NCBI RefSeq assembly: GCF_000807855.2
Contig: NZ_JRYR02000001.1
Coordinates: forward strand, 3,027,285 to 3,091,284
DNA length: 64,000 nucleotides
Source: Flammeovirga pacifica
GTDB lineage: Bacteria; Bacteroidota; Bacteroidia; Cytophagales; Flammeovirgaceae
Direction: 5' to 3'
Shown here piece by piece: positions 17,617 through 27,148 of this stretch. Numbering within the stretch: the first letter of the stretch is position 1; each line of letters begins with the position of its first letter. A program made the position numbers and the translations under genes. The notes below the pieces were generated by a model. It made no database searches and was not told the DNA's origin. It worked only from the letters and a program-made list of their open reading frames with translations.

Positions 17617-17645
17617 GTCTTATAAAATAGTAGCATTTATAAGAC
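17617..17645. other. Hairpin between regulator and GH2 gene
   Basis: A perfect 10-bp inverted repeat (GTCTTATAAA / TTTATAAGAC) with a 9-nt loop lies 40 bases after the regulator stop, next to the tandem palindromes. There is no clear U-run, so it may be a processing or stabilising structure instead of a terminator. Confidence 0.55.
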
Positions 17646-17685
17646 AAAAAATTGACATTTTGGAGTTTTTAATAACAAGAACTAA

Positions 17686-20600
17686 TTAGTTATTAGGTTT
17701 CTGATATTTCTCCTGATATTTCTTTGGTGACATTTTAAACTCTGATTTAAACACCCTTGAAAAATAAGAAAGGCTTGAAAATCCAGTTTGATCAACAATA
17801 TCTGTAATGTTTCCTTCTTTATTTTGTAATAAAATTGAGGCTTTTTTCAGACGGTACTTTTTGATAATGTCTTTAGGAGTTTGTTGGGTGATCCCTTTTA
17901 ATTTACGAGTAAGATGCTTAGAACTTATAGACATTTCACCGGCAATCATTTCTACGGATAAGTCTTCATTACTTAAATTTGATTCAATAAAATCTATCAC
18001 CCTATTAACAAAGGCTGTATCCTCATTATTCATTGGGTTAATGGCTTCTTTGTCTTCAATTAAATCATTTTTAGGTTGATTTAATGTTTTATTTTTGGCT
18101 ATTAACTTAAATGCATAAGTGGTCAATTCTTCTATTTCCACAGGTTTGGTTAGATAAATATCAGCTCCAGCATTTAACCCTTCAATTTTTTGAGTAGTGA
18201 GTGATTTAGCGGTAAGTAATATGATCGGTATTTTCTCTGTTTTCAGGTTTTTCTTAATTTCCTCAGTAAAAGAAATGCCATCCATAACAGGCATCATCAC
18301 ATCAGAAATTATTAATTGAGGAACAATTCGAATGGCTTTTTGCAATGCATCTTGACCATTTTCTGCGATAATTAAATTGAATTTATCTTTTAAAGACATT
18401 CTTAATAAATCAACTATATCTTTATTGTCATCAACAATTAACACCAATGGTTTTTCATCATCTAATGTAAGTTTATAAGAAGCTACTTTTTGATCTAAAT
18501 TGCCTCTAATAGGTGTTGAAATAAGGTCTACTTCATCTTGTACTATTTGTGCCAATGGTAAATGTTCCATTCCTAAAGGCAATTCGATGATAAATGTGGT
18601 ACCCTTATTTTCATTGCTCTCCACACTTATTTGCCCATAATGTAATTCTATAAACTCAGCCACTAGAGCTAAACCAATACCTGTTCCTCCACGACTTTGA
18701 TTTTTCGTTTGATAAAAACGTTCAAAAATATGTTTTTGGTCCTCTTTCGGAATACCGATTCCAGAATCTTGTATAATTATCTTGAGACCTTCAGTTTCTT
18801 TAAAAGTAGAAGTAGTTAAGTGTACCTTAATTTCACCTTTATCATCTGTGAATTTGAATGCGTTTGAGAGAAGATTAAATAAAATCGTCTCCATTTTTTC
18901 TTTATCCACCCAAAGTTCTAAAGTCTCAAAAGTTGCTGTGAAATTGTATTTAATATTTTTCTGAATCGCCTGATGAGAAAATAAGTGAACCACATTCTCA
19001 CAAAAATCTTTTGCCTCAGTTTTAGAAAATTTTAAAGACAGCTTTTCATTTTGCATCTTATTGAAGTCTAATATCTGATTTACTAACTTCTTTAACCTAT
19101 CTGCATTCTTTTCTGCAATTTCTAAAAGTGAGACACTATCTTTATCCAGTGCTACTTTGGATTTAATCTGTTGAAGAGGAGGTAGAATTAAACTAATTGG
19201 CGTTCTTAACTCATGGGAAATATTCGTAAAATAAGCTTCTTTAGTCCGATCTAATTCCTCTGCATGATCTGCTCGAATTTCTGAGATTTGTAGTTTATTT
19301 TTCAGCTTTAAACGATTAGAATAAATTCGGAACCCTAAATAAATTACTCCTAAAAATAACGTAATATACAAGGCTATAAATACATTTTGCAATAAGAAAG
19401 GGCGTTCAACAACAATCTCTAAAGGTGAAGATTCTGTTATTTTTTCTCCATAAGGGTTCACTAATTTTAATTCAAATACATAGTTTCCAGGAGATACATT
19501 AGAAAAAATTGCTTGATTCTCTCCTTTAGGAACTGTATGCCAATTTTCATCAAAGCCTTTTAACCTGTAAGTAAAAAGATTTTTTATTGAATGATTAAAA
19601 TTGAGATCTGTAAAATTTATGGTAAAGAACCGTTCTTCGTATTTCAGCTTTATTGATTTAGTAAACGATAAATTATCTTGTAAAATAACTCTACCGTCAA
19701 TCTCCTTCCTCGATTCTATTCTTTGATTATTAATTTTCAACCCTGTTAAGAATAAAGACGATTGGTTTTGATATTCTTTATATTCATCAGGTTCAAAAGT
19801 GATATATCCATTATTTCCTCCAAAATAAATTTTAGAATTATTTTTTGTTACACAACTAAAATTAAAGTTCCTTATAGGTAAATTGTATGACAATGGATAA
19901 GCAATAGAAATATTCTCTTCAGGATTATACTTGATAATAGACAGGTTTGTGATTGACCAAATATTCCCTTCTTCATCTTCTGTTATTGAAATGATATTAT
20001 CATTTCGCTGCATTTTCAAAAGATGTTTTTTTATTTCCTTTGTAGAAACATCATATTGTAATAATCCATTTGAGGACCCTACCCATAAATAATTATTATT
20101 AGAATATAGGGTAAACACTTCCTGGTTTTCTATATGTTTATTTATGTCTATTAACTCTACTGTTGCTAACGTTTCCGAGTCTATTTCAAATAACTTATTA
20201 TAAAATGCTGTAAAAATCTTATGGTCTACAATAACCATTTTTTCACTATCTATCTCTTTATTTTGTATCTGTTTAAACCGTTGATTATTCTTTAAACCCT
20301 TTAAGCCGTCTTCCAATTTAAATACTCCACCTTCCCAAGTATTTAACCATATAGCTCCATCTCCACCTTCGGATATTTTACCCACATAATTTGACAATAG
20401 TTCTGGGTGTGAATCTACAGTAACATGTATCATTTTTTGCTGATCTGGAACCCAAATACTTATTCCTCCCACAGTACCTATCCAAATATTCCCTTTACTA
20501 TCTTCAAAAATTGAGTAAGTATTGTTCATTAAAATTTTTTGGGCCGGAGAGCTATTTGTTGTGAAATGAGTTTGTTTCTGTGTCTTTAAGTTTATTCTTA

Positions 20601-21687
20601 TCACTCCATTTGAAGTAGCTAACCACAACTGGTTACGTTTATCAACTGTCATTGATTTCACCTGATAACCAGTTCTTTTATCACCTATCTCATAAGATAA
20701 CTCAAATACTTTATACATAGATTTTCTATTGTTCAGAATAGAAATACCATTCAAAGTAGCCAACCACAATTCTTCATTATTCCCTTTATAAATAGAATTA
20801 ATAATATTATTTGATAAACTATAGGGCTTCTGAGCATCATGGAAATAACTATTAGTAGTCTTTGTTTTTTTGTTATATAAATTCAATCCAAAATCAGTTC
20901 CTAAAAACAAGGTGGATGTATTATCTTGAAATATGTTTTTTATGACTTTATTGGATAGACTTTGATTAATATCGGGACACTTATCTATTTCAAATGTCTC
21001 TTTATTTACAGAAAACAAACCTACCTCAGTACCTATCCACATATTATTTGATGACCGATCAGGTTGAATTGATAAAATCAGCGTGTTTTTTGATTTATTT
21101 TTAAGCAATGGGATAGTTTTAAACTCAGATACACCCTTTTCCAGATAATTTAAACCGTCATTTGTACCTACCCATAAATTTCCTTTTTTATCGTTGTAAA
21201 TAGATCTCACCATTTTATGTGATAAACTATTTTTATCATCAAAAACTTTTATTCCCTTTTCAGTATATTTAATAATACCCAAAGAAGTACCAACCCAAAT
21301 AGTTTCATTTTCACCTTTTTCTAATGTTCTTATTTTAGCATAAGGTAATTCTATTCTTTCCACTTCTAAGGTTTGGATATCCACTCTATTTAATCCATTC
21401 CAACTACCAACCCATATATAATTATCTGTAGATAATACTTCTGTTAATTCATTATCAGATAAACTCTTTTTGTTATTATCCTTTTTAAAATACAAATATT
21501 CATTTCCATCATATCTAACCAAACCATTCCGTGTAGCAACCCATATAAAACCATATTTATCTTGAGTGATATCAGAAATAATATTCGATGGTAATCCATC
21601 ACGCATAGACATGGTGGAAAAGTATAAGTCTTGCCCAAACGTAACTTGGCAATAGATCAAAAAATAGGTTAGTAATAAAAATTTCAT
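17686..21687 (-). CDS. Hybrid two-component system sensor/regulator (HTCS) of the galactan locus
   Basis: A 1333-residue one-protein two-component system. It comprises a signal peptide (1-18), a periplasmic double beta-propeller of two-component-propeller repeats (about 25-690, repeated IWVGTxxGL and LWVGTNDGLNY motifs), a Y_Y_Y domain (about 690-760, FTYRLKGFDENWHTVPKG) and one membrane segment (about 768-788). Then come HisKA with His825 in NISHELRTP, HATPase_c (SGIGIP, GGTGIGLAL), a receiver with Asp1086/Asp1087, phospho-acceptor Asp1129 and Lys1181, and a C-terminal AraC-type HTH (about 1225-1330). HTCS proteins bind a specific oligosaccharide in the periplasm and activate the adjacent locus. 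Here the ligand is probably a galacto-oligosaccharide, by context. GH2 follows downstream. Confidence 0.95.
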   Translation of the reverse strand: MKFLLLTYFLIYCQVTFGQDLYFSTMSMRDGLPSNIISDITQDKYGFIWVATRNGLVRYDGNEYLYFKKDNNKKSLSDNELTEVLSTDNYIWVGSWNGLNRVDIQTLEVERIELPYAKIRTLEKGENETIWVGTSLGIIKYTEKGIKVFDDKNSLSHKMVRSIYNDKKGNLWVGTNDGLNYLEKGVSEFKTIPLLKNKSKNTLILSIQPDRSSNNMWIGTEVGLFSVNKETFEIDKCPDINQSLSNKVIKNIFQDNTSTLFLGTDFGLNLYNKKTKTTNSYFHDAQKPYSLSNNIINSIYKGNNEELWLATLNGISILNNRKSMYKVFELSYEIGDKRTGYQVKSMTVDKRNQLWLATSNGVIRINLKTQKQTHFTTNSSPAQKILMNNTYSIFEDSKGNIWIGTVGGISIWVPDQQKMIHVTVDSHPELLSNYVGKISEGGDGAIWLNTWEGGVFKLEDGLKGLKNNQRFKQIQNKEIDSEKMVIVDHKIFTAFYNKLFEIDSETLATVELIDINKHIENQEVFTLYSNNNYLWVGSSNGLLQYDVSTKEIKKHLLKMQRNDNIISITEDEEGNIWSITNLSIIKYNPEENISIAYPLSYNLPIRNFNFSCVTKNNSKIYFGGNNGYITFEPDEYKEYQNQSSLFLTGLKINNQRIESRKEIDGRVILQDNLSFTKSIKLKYEERFFTINFTDLNFNHSIKNLFTYRLKGFDENWHTVPKGENQAIFSNVSPGNYVFELKLVNPYGEKITESSPLEIVVERPFLLQNVFIALYITLFLGVIYLGFRIYSNRLKLKNKLQISEIRADHAEELDRTKEAYFTNISHELRTPISLILPPLQQIKSKVALDKDSVSLLEIAEKNADRLKKLVNQILDFNKMQNEKLSLKFSKTEAKDFCENVVHLFSHQAIQKNIKYNFTATFETLELWVDKEKMETILFNLLSNAFKFTDDKGEIKVHLTTSTFKETEGLKIIIQDSGIGIPKEDQKHIFERFYQTKNQSRGGTGIGLALVAEFIELHYGQISVESNENKGTTFIIELPLGMEHLPLAQIVQDEVDLISTPIRGNLDQKVASYKLTLDDEKPLVLIVDDNKDIVDLLRMSLKDKFNLIIAENGQDALQKAIRIVPQLIISDVMMPVMDGISFTEEIKKNLKTEKIPIILLTAKSLTTQKIEGLNAGADIYLTKPVEIEELTTYAFKLIAKNKTLNQPKNDLIEDKEAINPMNNEDTAFVNRVIDFIESNLSNEDLSVEMIAGEMSISSKHLTRKLKGITQQTPKDIIKKYRLKKASILLQNKEGNITDIVDQTGFSSLSYFSRVFKSEFKMSPKKYQEKYQKPNN

Positions 21688-21763
21688 CTCTAAGCACTTT
21701 ATTTATCGCTTTAAAAATACATTCAAATTATTAATTATCATTTTTTTACTCTCTAATTAAAAT

Positions 21764-21799
21764 AAAAAAAGCCTAGCCCTCTAAAGAAAGCTAGACTTT
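21764..21799 (-). terminator. Terminator of pruA (copy 2 of repeated element)
   Basis: On the minus strand the stem GTCTAGCTTTC / GAGGGCTAGGC (loop TTTA) is flanked by AAAG and a seven-T run, about 70 bases after the pruA stop. It is nearly identical to the element at 5382-5415. The differences between the copies keep the pairing. Confidence 0.85.
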
Positions 21800-21870
21800 C
21801 ATCTATAGTAAAGTTCCAAATAAACAAGAAATCGCTTTTCACTCTTCCCTATTCACTCTTCACTCAAACT

Positions 21871-23505
21871 TTATCCCATGAATGGGTACTTGTAATCTAC
21901 TGGAGGAACAAATGTTTCTTTCATTGTTCTAGGAGTAGTCCAACGCATTAAGTTCAATGCAGAACCTGCTTTATCGTTAGTACCAGAAGCTCTAGAACCA
22001 CCGAAAGGTTGCTGACCTACAACTGCACCTGTTGGCTTATCATTAATATAGAAGTTACCAGCAGCATTTTGTAGCTTTTTAGTAGCTAACTCAATCGCAT
22101 AACGATCTTGAGCGAAAATAGCACCAGTTAAAGCATAAGTCGAAGTATTATCAACTAAATACATCGCCTCATCAAAATACTCAGCATCATATACATAGAT
22201 AGTTACGATTGGGCCGAAGATTTCTTCTACCATAGATTCGTAATTAGGATCTTTTGTAACGATGATTGTTGGCTCTACGAAATAACCTTTCGATTTATCG
22301 TATCCACCACCAGCAATGATCTCACACATTTCTGATTCCTTCGCTCTATCAATGTAACCAGCACATTTATCAAATGATCTCTCATTGATCACTGCAGTGA
22401 AGAAGTTTTTGAAATCATGTGGAGTACCCATATGATTATTAATGATGTCATTCGCATCATCAATGATATATCCTTTTACCTCATCCCAAATGTTATTAGG
22501 AACATATACACGAGATGCTGCAGAACATTTCTGACCTTGGAATTCAAATGCACCACGAGTAATCGCAGTTGCTAATCCTTTAGGAGTAGCTGATTTGTGC
22601 GCCAAGATAAAATCTTTACCACCTGTTTCACCAACGATACGAGGGTAAGTATTATATTTTGCAATGTTATTACCGATAGTAGCCCAAAGATCTTGGAATA
22701 CACCCGTAGAACCTGTAAAGTGAAGACCAGCAAACTCTTTATGGTTAAAGATGATCTCACCTGCATCAGGACCAGAAACATAAATTAAGTTGATAACACC
22801 GTCAGGTACACCAGCTTCTTTAAATACTTCCATCAATACATTTGCAGAATACACTTGATCATGTGACGGCTTCCAAACAATAGTGTTACCCATCATTGCT
22901 GGAGCTGTTGGCAAGTTACCTGCAATAGCAGTAAAGTTAAATGGAGTTAGTGCAAATACGAATCCTTCTAACGGACGGTATTCTAATCTATTCCACATAC
23001 CTGGAGATGATTGTGGTTGATCCTGATAGATTTCAGTCATGAACTGAACATTGAATCTAAGGAAATCAATCAATTCACAAGCAGCATCAATTTCAGCTTG
23101 GAAAGCTGTTTTAGACTGACCAATGATCGTAGCCGCATTAATTTTTGCTCTGTAAGGACCTGCTAATAAATCAGCTGCCTTTAAGAAAATTGATGCTCTA
23201 TGTTCCCAAGATAATTCTGCCCATGCTTCTCTTGCACCTAACGCAGCATTTATTGCTTGAGTTACATGGTCTTTATCACCTTTATGATACTCACCTACTA
23301 CATTCTGATGATCGTGAGGAGATACACATGTACCTAAATTATCTGTTCTAACTTCTTCTGATCCAATGTACATTGGGATATCCACTTTTTGAGTAGACAT
23401 CTCTTCAATTTTAGCTTGTAACTCTGCACGTTCAGGAGTTCCTGGTGCATAGCTTTTGATCGGTTCGTTGACAGCCTTAGGTACGCTGAAAAATCCTTTT
23501 GCCAT
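21871..23505 (-). CDS. pruA: L-glutamate gamma-semialdehyde (1-pyrroline-5-carboxylate) dehydrogenase
   Basis: A 544-residue aldehyde dehydrogenase that oxidises glutamate-gamma-semialdehyde (from P5C) to glutamate with NAD+, the second step of proline breakdown. It has the PutA/P5CDH-type long N-terminus (KSYAPGTPERAELQ), the NAD-binding ALTPFNFTAIAGNLP, catalytic base Glu293 in VGETGGKD, nucleophile Cys327 in GQKCSAASRVY, and the C-terminal PFGGSRASGTNDKAG. Length matches the monofunctional eukaryote-like P5CDH, not the fused PutA, so proline dehydrogenase must be encoded elsewhere. It is monocistronic with its own good promoter and terminator. Codon choice looks like that of a well-expressed gene. 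Confidence 0.95.
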   Translation of the reverse strand: MAKGFFSVPKAVNEPIKSYAPGTPERAELQAKIEEMSTQKVDIPMYIGSEEVRTDNLGTCVSPHDHQNVVGEYHKGDKDHVTQAINAALGAREAWAELSWEHRASIFLKAADLLAGPYRAKINAATIIGQSKTAFQAEIDAACELIDFLRFNVQFMTEIYQDQPQSSPGMWNRLEYRPLEGFVFALTPFNFTAIAGNLPTAPAMMGNTIVWKPSHDQVYSANVLMEVFKEAGVPDGVINLIYVSGPDAGEIIFNHKEFAGLHFTGSTGVFQDLWATIGNNIAKYNTYPRIVGETGGKDFILAHKSATPKGLATAITRGAFEFQGQKCSAASRVYVPNNIWDEVKGYIIDDANDIINNHMGTPHDFKNFFTAVINERSFDKCAGYIDRAKESEMCEIIAGGGYDKSKGYFVEPTIIVTKDPNYESMVEEIFGPIVTIYVYDAEYFDEAMYLVDNTSTYALTGAIFAQDRYAIELATKKLQNAAGNFYINDKPTGAVVGQQPFGGSRASGTNDKAGSALNLMRWTTPRTMKETFVPPVDYKYPFMG

Positions 23506-23593
23506 GGTAATTATTTATATTGTGTAAATATGTGAATACTTGAATAGTATGTTGAAAAATCCTGGTTAGAGATTTCCCATTTTTATAGTGTTA

Positions 23594-23624
23594 CAAATGT
23601 ATGAATTTGATTAAGATAAACAAG
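23594..23624 (-). promoter_or_regulatory. pruA promoter
   Basis: On the minus strand CTTG-N19-TACATTTG fits the Bacteroidota consensus TTTG-N19/20-TAnnTTTG with one mismatch. It lies about 90 bases upstream of the pruA start. Confidence 0.72.
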
Positions 23625-24010
23625 TTTAAACGGTTCTAGGACTTATGTTTTTAATTATTTTAAAGTGTAACTATCCATAATTATCATAAATGATATTTTC
23701 TTACATAAAATAACAAATGATGGAACTTTAATAGAATTCATTTTATTCTACTTCGATTATATAAGAAACTTATGAAACAATTAAAGAGGGTTTTGATAAA
23801 GGGATCGATGAATATAAAATGAAAAAATAGGTAATAGGCAATCTATTATACTCGCTTTTGATTTGGATATTTATAGACTACTTTTCTTCAAAAAGATATA
23901 TTAAAATTATCTCCTTCCTCACTTTTTAGGCCTGAATAATATTATTCCAAATCTCAATTCAATTACTTTCTTTTATTCTTAATTAAATTTCAACTATTTT
24001 TAAAGGTGAA
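23625..24010. other. Intergenic stretch without recognised features
   Basis: AT-rich sequence between the divergent pruA and uvrA promoters. I saw no gene, stable hairpin, repeat or RNA-like structure in it. Confidence 0.5.
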
Positions 24011-24042
24011 TTTGTTATTTCATCATCCCATCAATCACTTTG
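24011..24042 (+). promoter_or_regulatory. Promoter-like pair at the 5' end of uvrA
   Basis: TTTG (24011-24014)-N20-TCACTTTG (24035-24042) matches the Bacteroidota promoter with one mismatch. The box overlaps the only possible uvrA start codon (TTG 24040-24042), so either the start or the promoter reading is wrong. Confidence 0.35.
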
Positions 24043-26895
24043 AAGAAACATTCAGAAGCATACATCGAGGAAGAAATCGCCATTTATGGTGCAAGAGAAA
24101 ATAATCTTAAGAATTTTGATTTAAAATTTCCACGAAATAAACTGGTCGTTATTACTGGTGTTTCTGGAAGTGGAAAGTCGTCTTTGGCTTTCGATACCAT
24201 TTATGCTGAAGGGCAAAGAAGGTATATGGAAAGCTTCTCTGCTTACGCTCGATCTTTTATCGGGAACATGGAACGTCCTGATGTTGATAAAATTGAAGGG
24301 TTAAGCCCTGTGATTTCTATCGAACAAAAGACTACATCAAGAAATCCTCGATCTACGGTGGGTACTACTACTGAGATTTATGATTTTCTGAGACTTCTTT
24401 ATGCCAGAACAGGAGAGGCCTTTTCTTATGTAACTGGAGAAAAAATGATCAAACAATCAGAAGATCAAATAATAGATTTTCTGATGAGCCATTTTGATGA
24501 TCAAAAAATGGTGATCCTTGCTCCTGTCATTAAAGGTCGTAAGGGTCATTACAGAGAACTTTTTGTTCAATTAAGAAAACAAGGTTACAGCAAGGTTAGA
24601 ATAGATGGCGAAATCCAAGACTTGGTTCCAAAAATGCAAGTCGACAGATATAAGACCCATGATATTGAAGTGGTTATTGATAGAGTAAAAGTGATGGATA
24701 AAGATCGCTTTAGAATTGCTCAATCTATCAAAACAGCCATGAAAGAAGGTAAGGGCATTATTGTCTGCTTCTTCCCTGATGCTCCCAAAAAAGAACAGGT
24801 AAAATACTTCTCTAAGTTCTTGATGGATCCAAAATCAGGTATTTCTTATGATGAGCCTGCTCCAAATATGTTTTCTTTTAACTCTCCTTATGGCGCTTGT
24901 CAGACTTGTAATGGTTTGGGAGAAATTGAAGAAATCACCAAAAATGCAGTCATTCCAGATGACTCTAAAAGTATTTTTGGTGGCGGAATTGTACCTCTTG
25001 GAGAATATAGAGACATCTATATTTTTAAAATGATAGAGCAACATCTTAAACAAAGAGGTTTTGCTTTAACCACTCCAATCAAAGAGTTATCAGAAGAAGC
25101 TATAGAAGTTGTTCTGTATGGGTCTGATGAGGAAATCGAAGTACTAAACGCTAAAGATTCTAAATACGACAAGGCATGGATTACACAATTTGAGGGAGTT
25201 ATTCCTTTCTTAAAGAGACATGCTAAAAGTAGTTCAGATAAAGTAAAAAACTGGGCAGAAGAATTCACTATCATCAAAAAATGTCCTACGTGTAATGGGC
25301 AAAGGTTGAAAAAAGAATCTCTTCACTTTAAAATTGCTAATAAAAATATCGCCGAATTGGCGGAAATGGATATAAAATCTTTTGGTGATTGGATCGCGAA
25401 CGTTGACCCCGATTTAACTGAAAGACAAAAAACTATTGGTTCAGAAGTACTAAAAGAACTTAGAAAGAGAACTGGCTTTTTGATAGATGTAGGATTAGAT
25501 TACCTCACTTTAAATAGATCTTTAAAAACACTTTCTGGTGGGGAAGCTCAACGTATTCGATTAGCTACTCAAATTGGAACACAGTTAGTAGGTGTGCTTT
25601 ATATTCTTGATGAACCTAGTATTGGATTACATCAAAGAGATAATGTAAAACTGATTAAAGCACTTCAGGATTTAAGAGATTTAGGTAACTCTGTTATTGT
25701 GGTTGAACACGATAAAGACATGATGTTAGCCTCTGACTACATTCTTGATATTGGACCAAAAGCCGGCCTACATGGTGGTAATGTGGTTGCTGCTGGAGAA
25801 CCTAAAGCATTCTTAAAACAACATACTACAACGGCAGATTATCTAAGTGAGAAAATTGCCATTGAGGTACCAAAAACCAGAAGAAAAGGAAGTGGAAAAT
25901 CTATTGTTCTGAAAGGTGCCAATGGAAATAATTTAAGAAACGTATCGGCAGAATTTCCTTTAGGAAAAATGATATGTGTAACGGGTGTATCAGGTTCTGG
26001 TAAATCTACCTTAATTCATGATACCTTATATCCGATTCTAAATCAGAAAATATATAAGTCAAAGAAAAACCCTAAAGAATATGCTTCTATAGAAGGTTTG
26101 GAATTTGTAGACAAAGTCATTGAGGTCGATCAATCGCCTATTGGTAGAACTCCTCGTTCTAACCCTGCCACTTATACTGATATGTTCTCAGAGATCAGAA
26201 CATTATTTACCAATTTACCTGAATCCAAAATTAGAGGATACAAACCAGGTAGATTTTCTTTCAATGTAAAAGGTGGTAGATGCGAAAACTGTCAAGGTGG
26301 TGGTAAAAAGCTAATCGAGATGGATTTTCTTCCAGACGTATATGTTGATTGTGAAGAATGTAAAGGCAAACGCTATAATAGAGAAACCTTAGAGATTCGT
26401 TATAAAGGCAAATCTATATCAGATATATTGAACATGACGGTACATCAAGCCGTTGAGTTTTTCGAGCCTTATCCTAAAATTCTTAGGAAATTAACCGCAC
26501 TTAAAGAAGTAGGATTAGGCTATATCACTTTAGGGCAACATGCAACAACACTTTCTGGTGGAGAAGCTCAAAGGGTTAAGTTAGCTACAGAGCTTTCTAA
26601 GAAAGATACAGGAAAAACATTTTACATTCTTGATGAGCCTACCACAGGACTGCATTTTGAAGATATTCAGCATCTATTAAATGTATTGCATCAATTGGTA
26701 GATAAAGGAAATACTGTATTAGTTATCGAACATAACCTAGATGTTATAAAAGTATCCGATTACATTATTGATTTAGGTCCTGAAGGAGGAAAAGAAGGAG
26801 GAATAATCATCACAAAAGGAACTCCAGAGCAAGTTGCAAAAAGTAAGAAAAGCTATACGGCCAAATTTCTTAGAGATGAATTGAAAAATTCATAA
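24040..26895 (+). CDS. uvrA: Excinuclease ABC subunit A
   Basis: UvrA is the damage-recognising ATPase of nucleotide excision repair and loads UvrB onto lesions. The 951 residues hold two ABC ATPase halves, with Walker A at 40-47 (GVSGSGKS) and again in [17 protein letters not shown], and signatures [16 protein letters not shown] and [16 protein letters not shown]. The zinc modules include [18 protein letters not shown], and the C-terminal [10 protein letters not shown] to [10 protein letters not shown]. The first cysteine pair of the E. coli first zinc module is replaced by [11 protein letters not shown], as I recall for other Bacteroidota. The start is TTG; the frame is open only back to 24010 and contains no ATG or GTG, so TTG 24040 is the best choice. 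It is a single-gene unit. Confidence 0.96.
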   Translation: MKKHSEAYIEEEIAIYGARENNLKNFDLKFPRNKLVVITGVSGSGKSSLAFDTIYAEGQRRYMESFSAYARSFIGNMERPDVDKIEGLSPVISIEQKTTSRNPRSTVGTTTEIYDFLRLLYARTGEAFSYVTGEKMIKQSEDQIIDFLMSHFDDQKMVILAPVIKGRKGHYRELFVQLRKQGYSKVRIDGEIQDLVPKMQVDRYKTHDIEVVIDRVKVMDKDRFRIAQSIKTAMKEGKGIIVCFFPDAPKKEQVKYFSKFLMDPKSGISYDEPAPNMFSFNSPYGACQTCNGLGEIEEITKNAVIPDDSKSIFGGGIVPLGEYRDIYIFKMIEQHLKQRGFALTTPIKELSEEAIEVVLYGSDEEIEVLNAKDSKYDKAWITQFEGVIPFLKRHAKSSSDKVKNWAEEFTIIKKCPTCNGQRLKKESLHFKIANKNIAELAEMDIKSFGDWIANVDPDLTERQKTIGSEVLKELRKRTGFLIDVGLDYLTLNRSLKTLSGGEAQRIRLATQIGTQLVGVLYILDEPSIGLHQRDNVKLIKALQDLRDLGNSVIVVEHDKDMMLASDYILDIGPKAGLHGGNVVAAGEPKAFLKQHTTTADYLSEKIAIEVPKTRRKGSGKSIVLKGANGNNLRNVSAEFPLGKMICVTGVSGSGKSTLIHDTLYPILNQKIYKSKKNPKEYASIEGLEFVDKVIEVDQSPIGRTPRSNPATYTDMFSEIRTLFTNLPESKIRGYKPGRFSFNVKGGRCENCQGGGKKLIEMDFLPDVYVDCEECKGKRYNRETLEIRYKGKSISDILNMTVHQAVEFFEPYPKILRKLTALKEVGLGYITLGQHATTLSGGEAQRVKLATELSKKDTGKTFYILDEPTTGLHFEDIQHLLNVLHQLVDKGNTVLVIEHNLDVIKVSDYIIDLGPEGGKEGGIIITKGTPEQVAKSKKSYTAKFLRDELKNS

Positions 26896-26972
26896 GATAA
26901 ATGAATGATTATTCGCTTTTATCAATAAAACGGCAAATATATTATTGAATTGTTGCATTATAAGGTCATTTA

Positions 26973-27004
26973 TTTGTATTATCAAAATAACGGCCCTATA
27001 TTTG
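26973..27004 (+). promoter_or_regulatory. Strong promoter of putative small RNA
   Basis: TTTG (26973-26976)-N20-TATATTTG (26997-27004) is a perfect match to the Bacteroidota sigma-A consensus. It lies in the spacer between uvrA and the DUF5684 gene, about 52 bases before a strong terminator. Confidence 0.75.
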
Positions 27005-27010
27005 TGCCAC

Positions 27011-27091
27011 TAACCAATTCAATTATCATTTCATTCTTGAGAAAAAACTCAAGAGAAAAGCAGTTTGATACTAATATCAAACTGCTTTTTT
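27011..27091 (+). ncRNA. Putative small RNA (about 80 nt) or terminated leader
   Basis: A perfect promoter match ends at 27004 and a strong rho-independent terminator ends at 27091, with no reading frame between them. The transcript would start near 27011 and contain a small hairpin (CTTGAG-A6-CTCAAG, 27036-27053) followed by the terminator hairpin. The linker is A-rich and unstructured. It could be a free-standing regulatory RNA or a terminated leader of the DUF5684 gene at 27149. Start and function are inferred; no known RNA family was recognised. Confidence 0.5.
27056..27091 (+). terminator. Rho-independent terminator after uvrA/small RNA
   Basis: A perfect 15-bp stem (AAAAGCAGTTTGATA, 27056-27070, against 27075-27089) with loop CTAA and a T-run to 27091. 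Confidence 0.92.
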
Positions 27092-27148
27092 ATTATATTA
27101 AAATAATTTTTTAAAAAACTATTTTTCTAACTAAATCTCATTACTACT

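Noticed and set aside
17585-17647. Longer start of GH2 at 17647
   Set aside because: The added residues are non-hydrophobic and cover the palindromes; the signal peptide starts at about 17575-17584.
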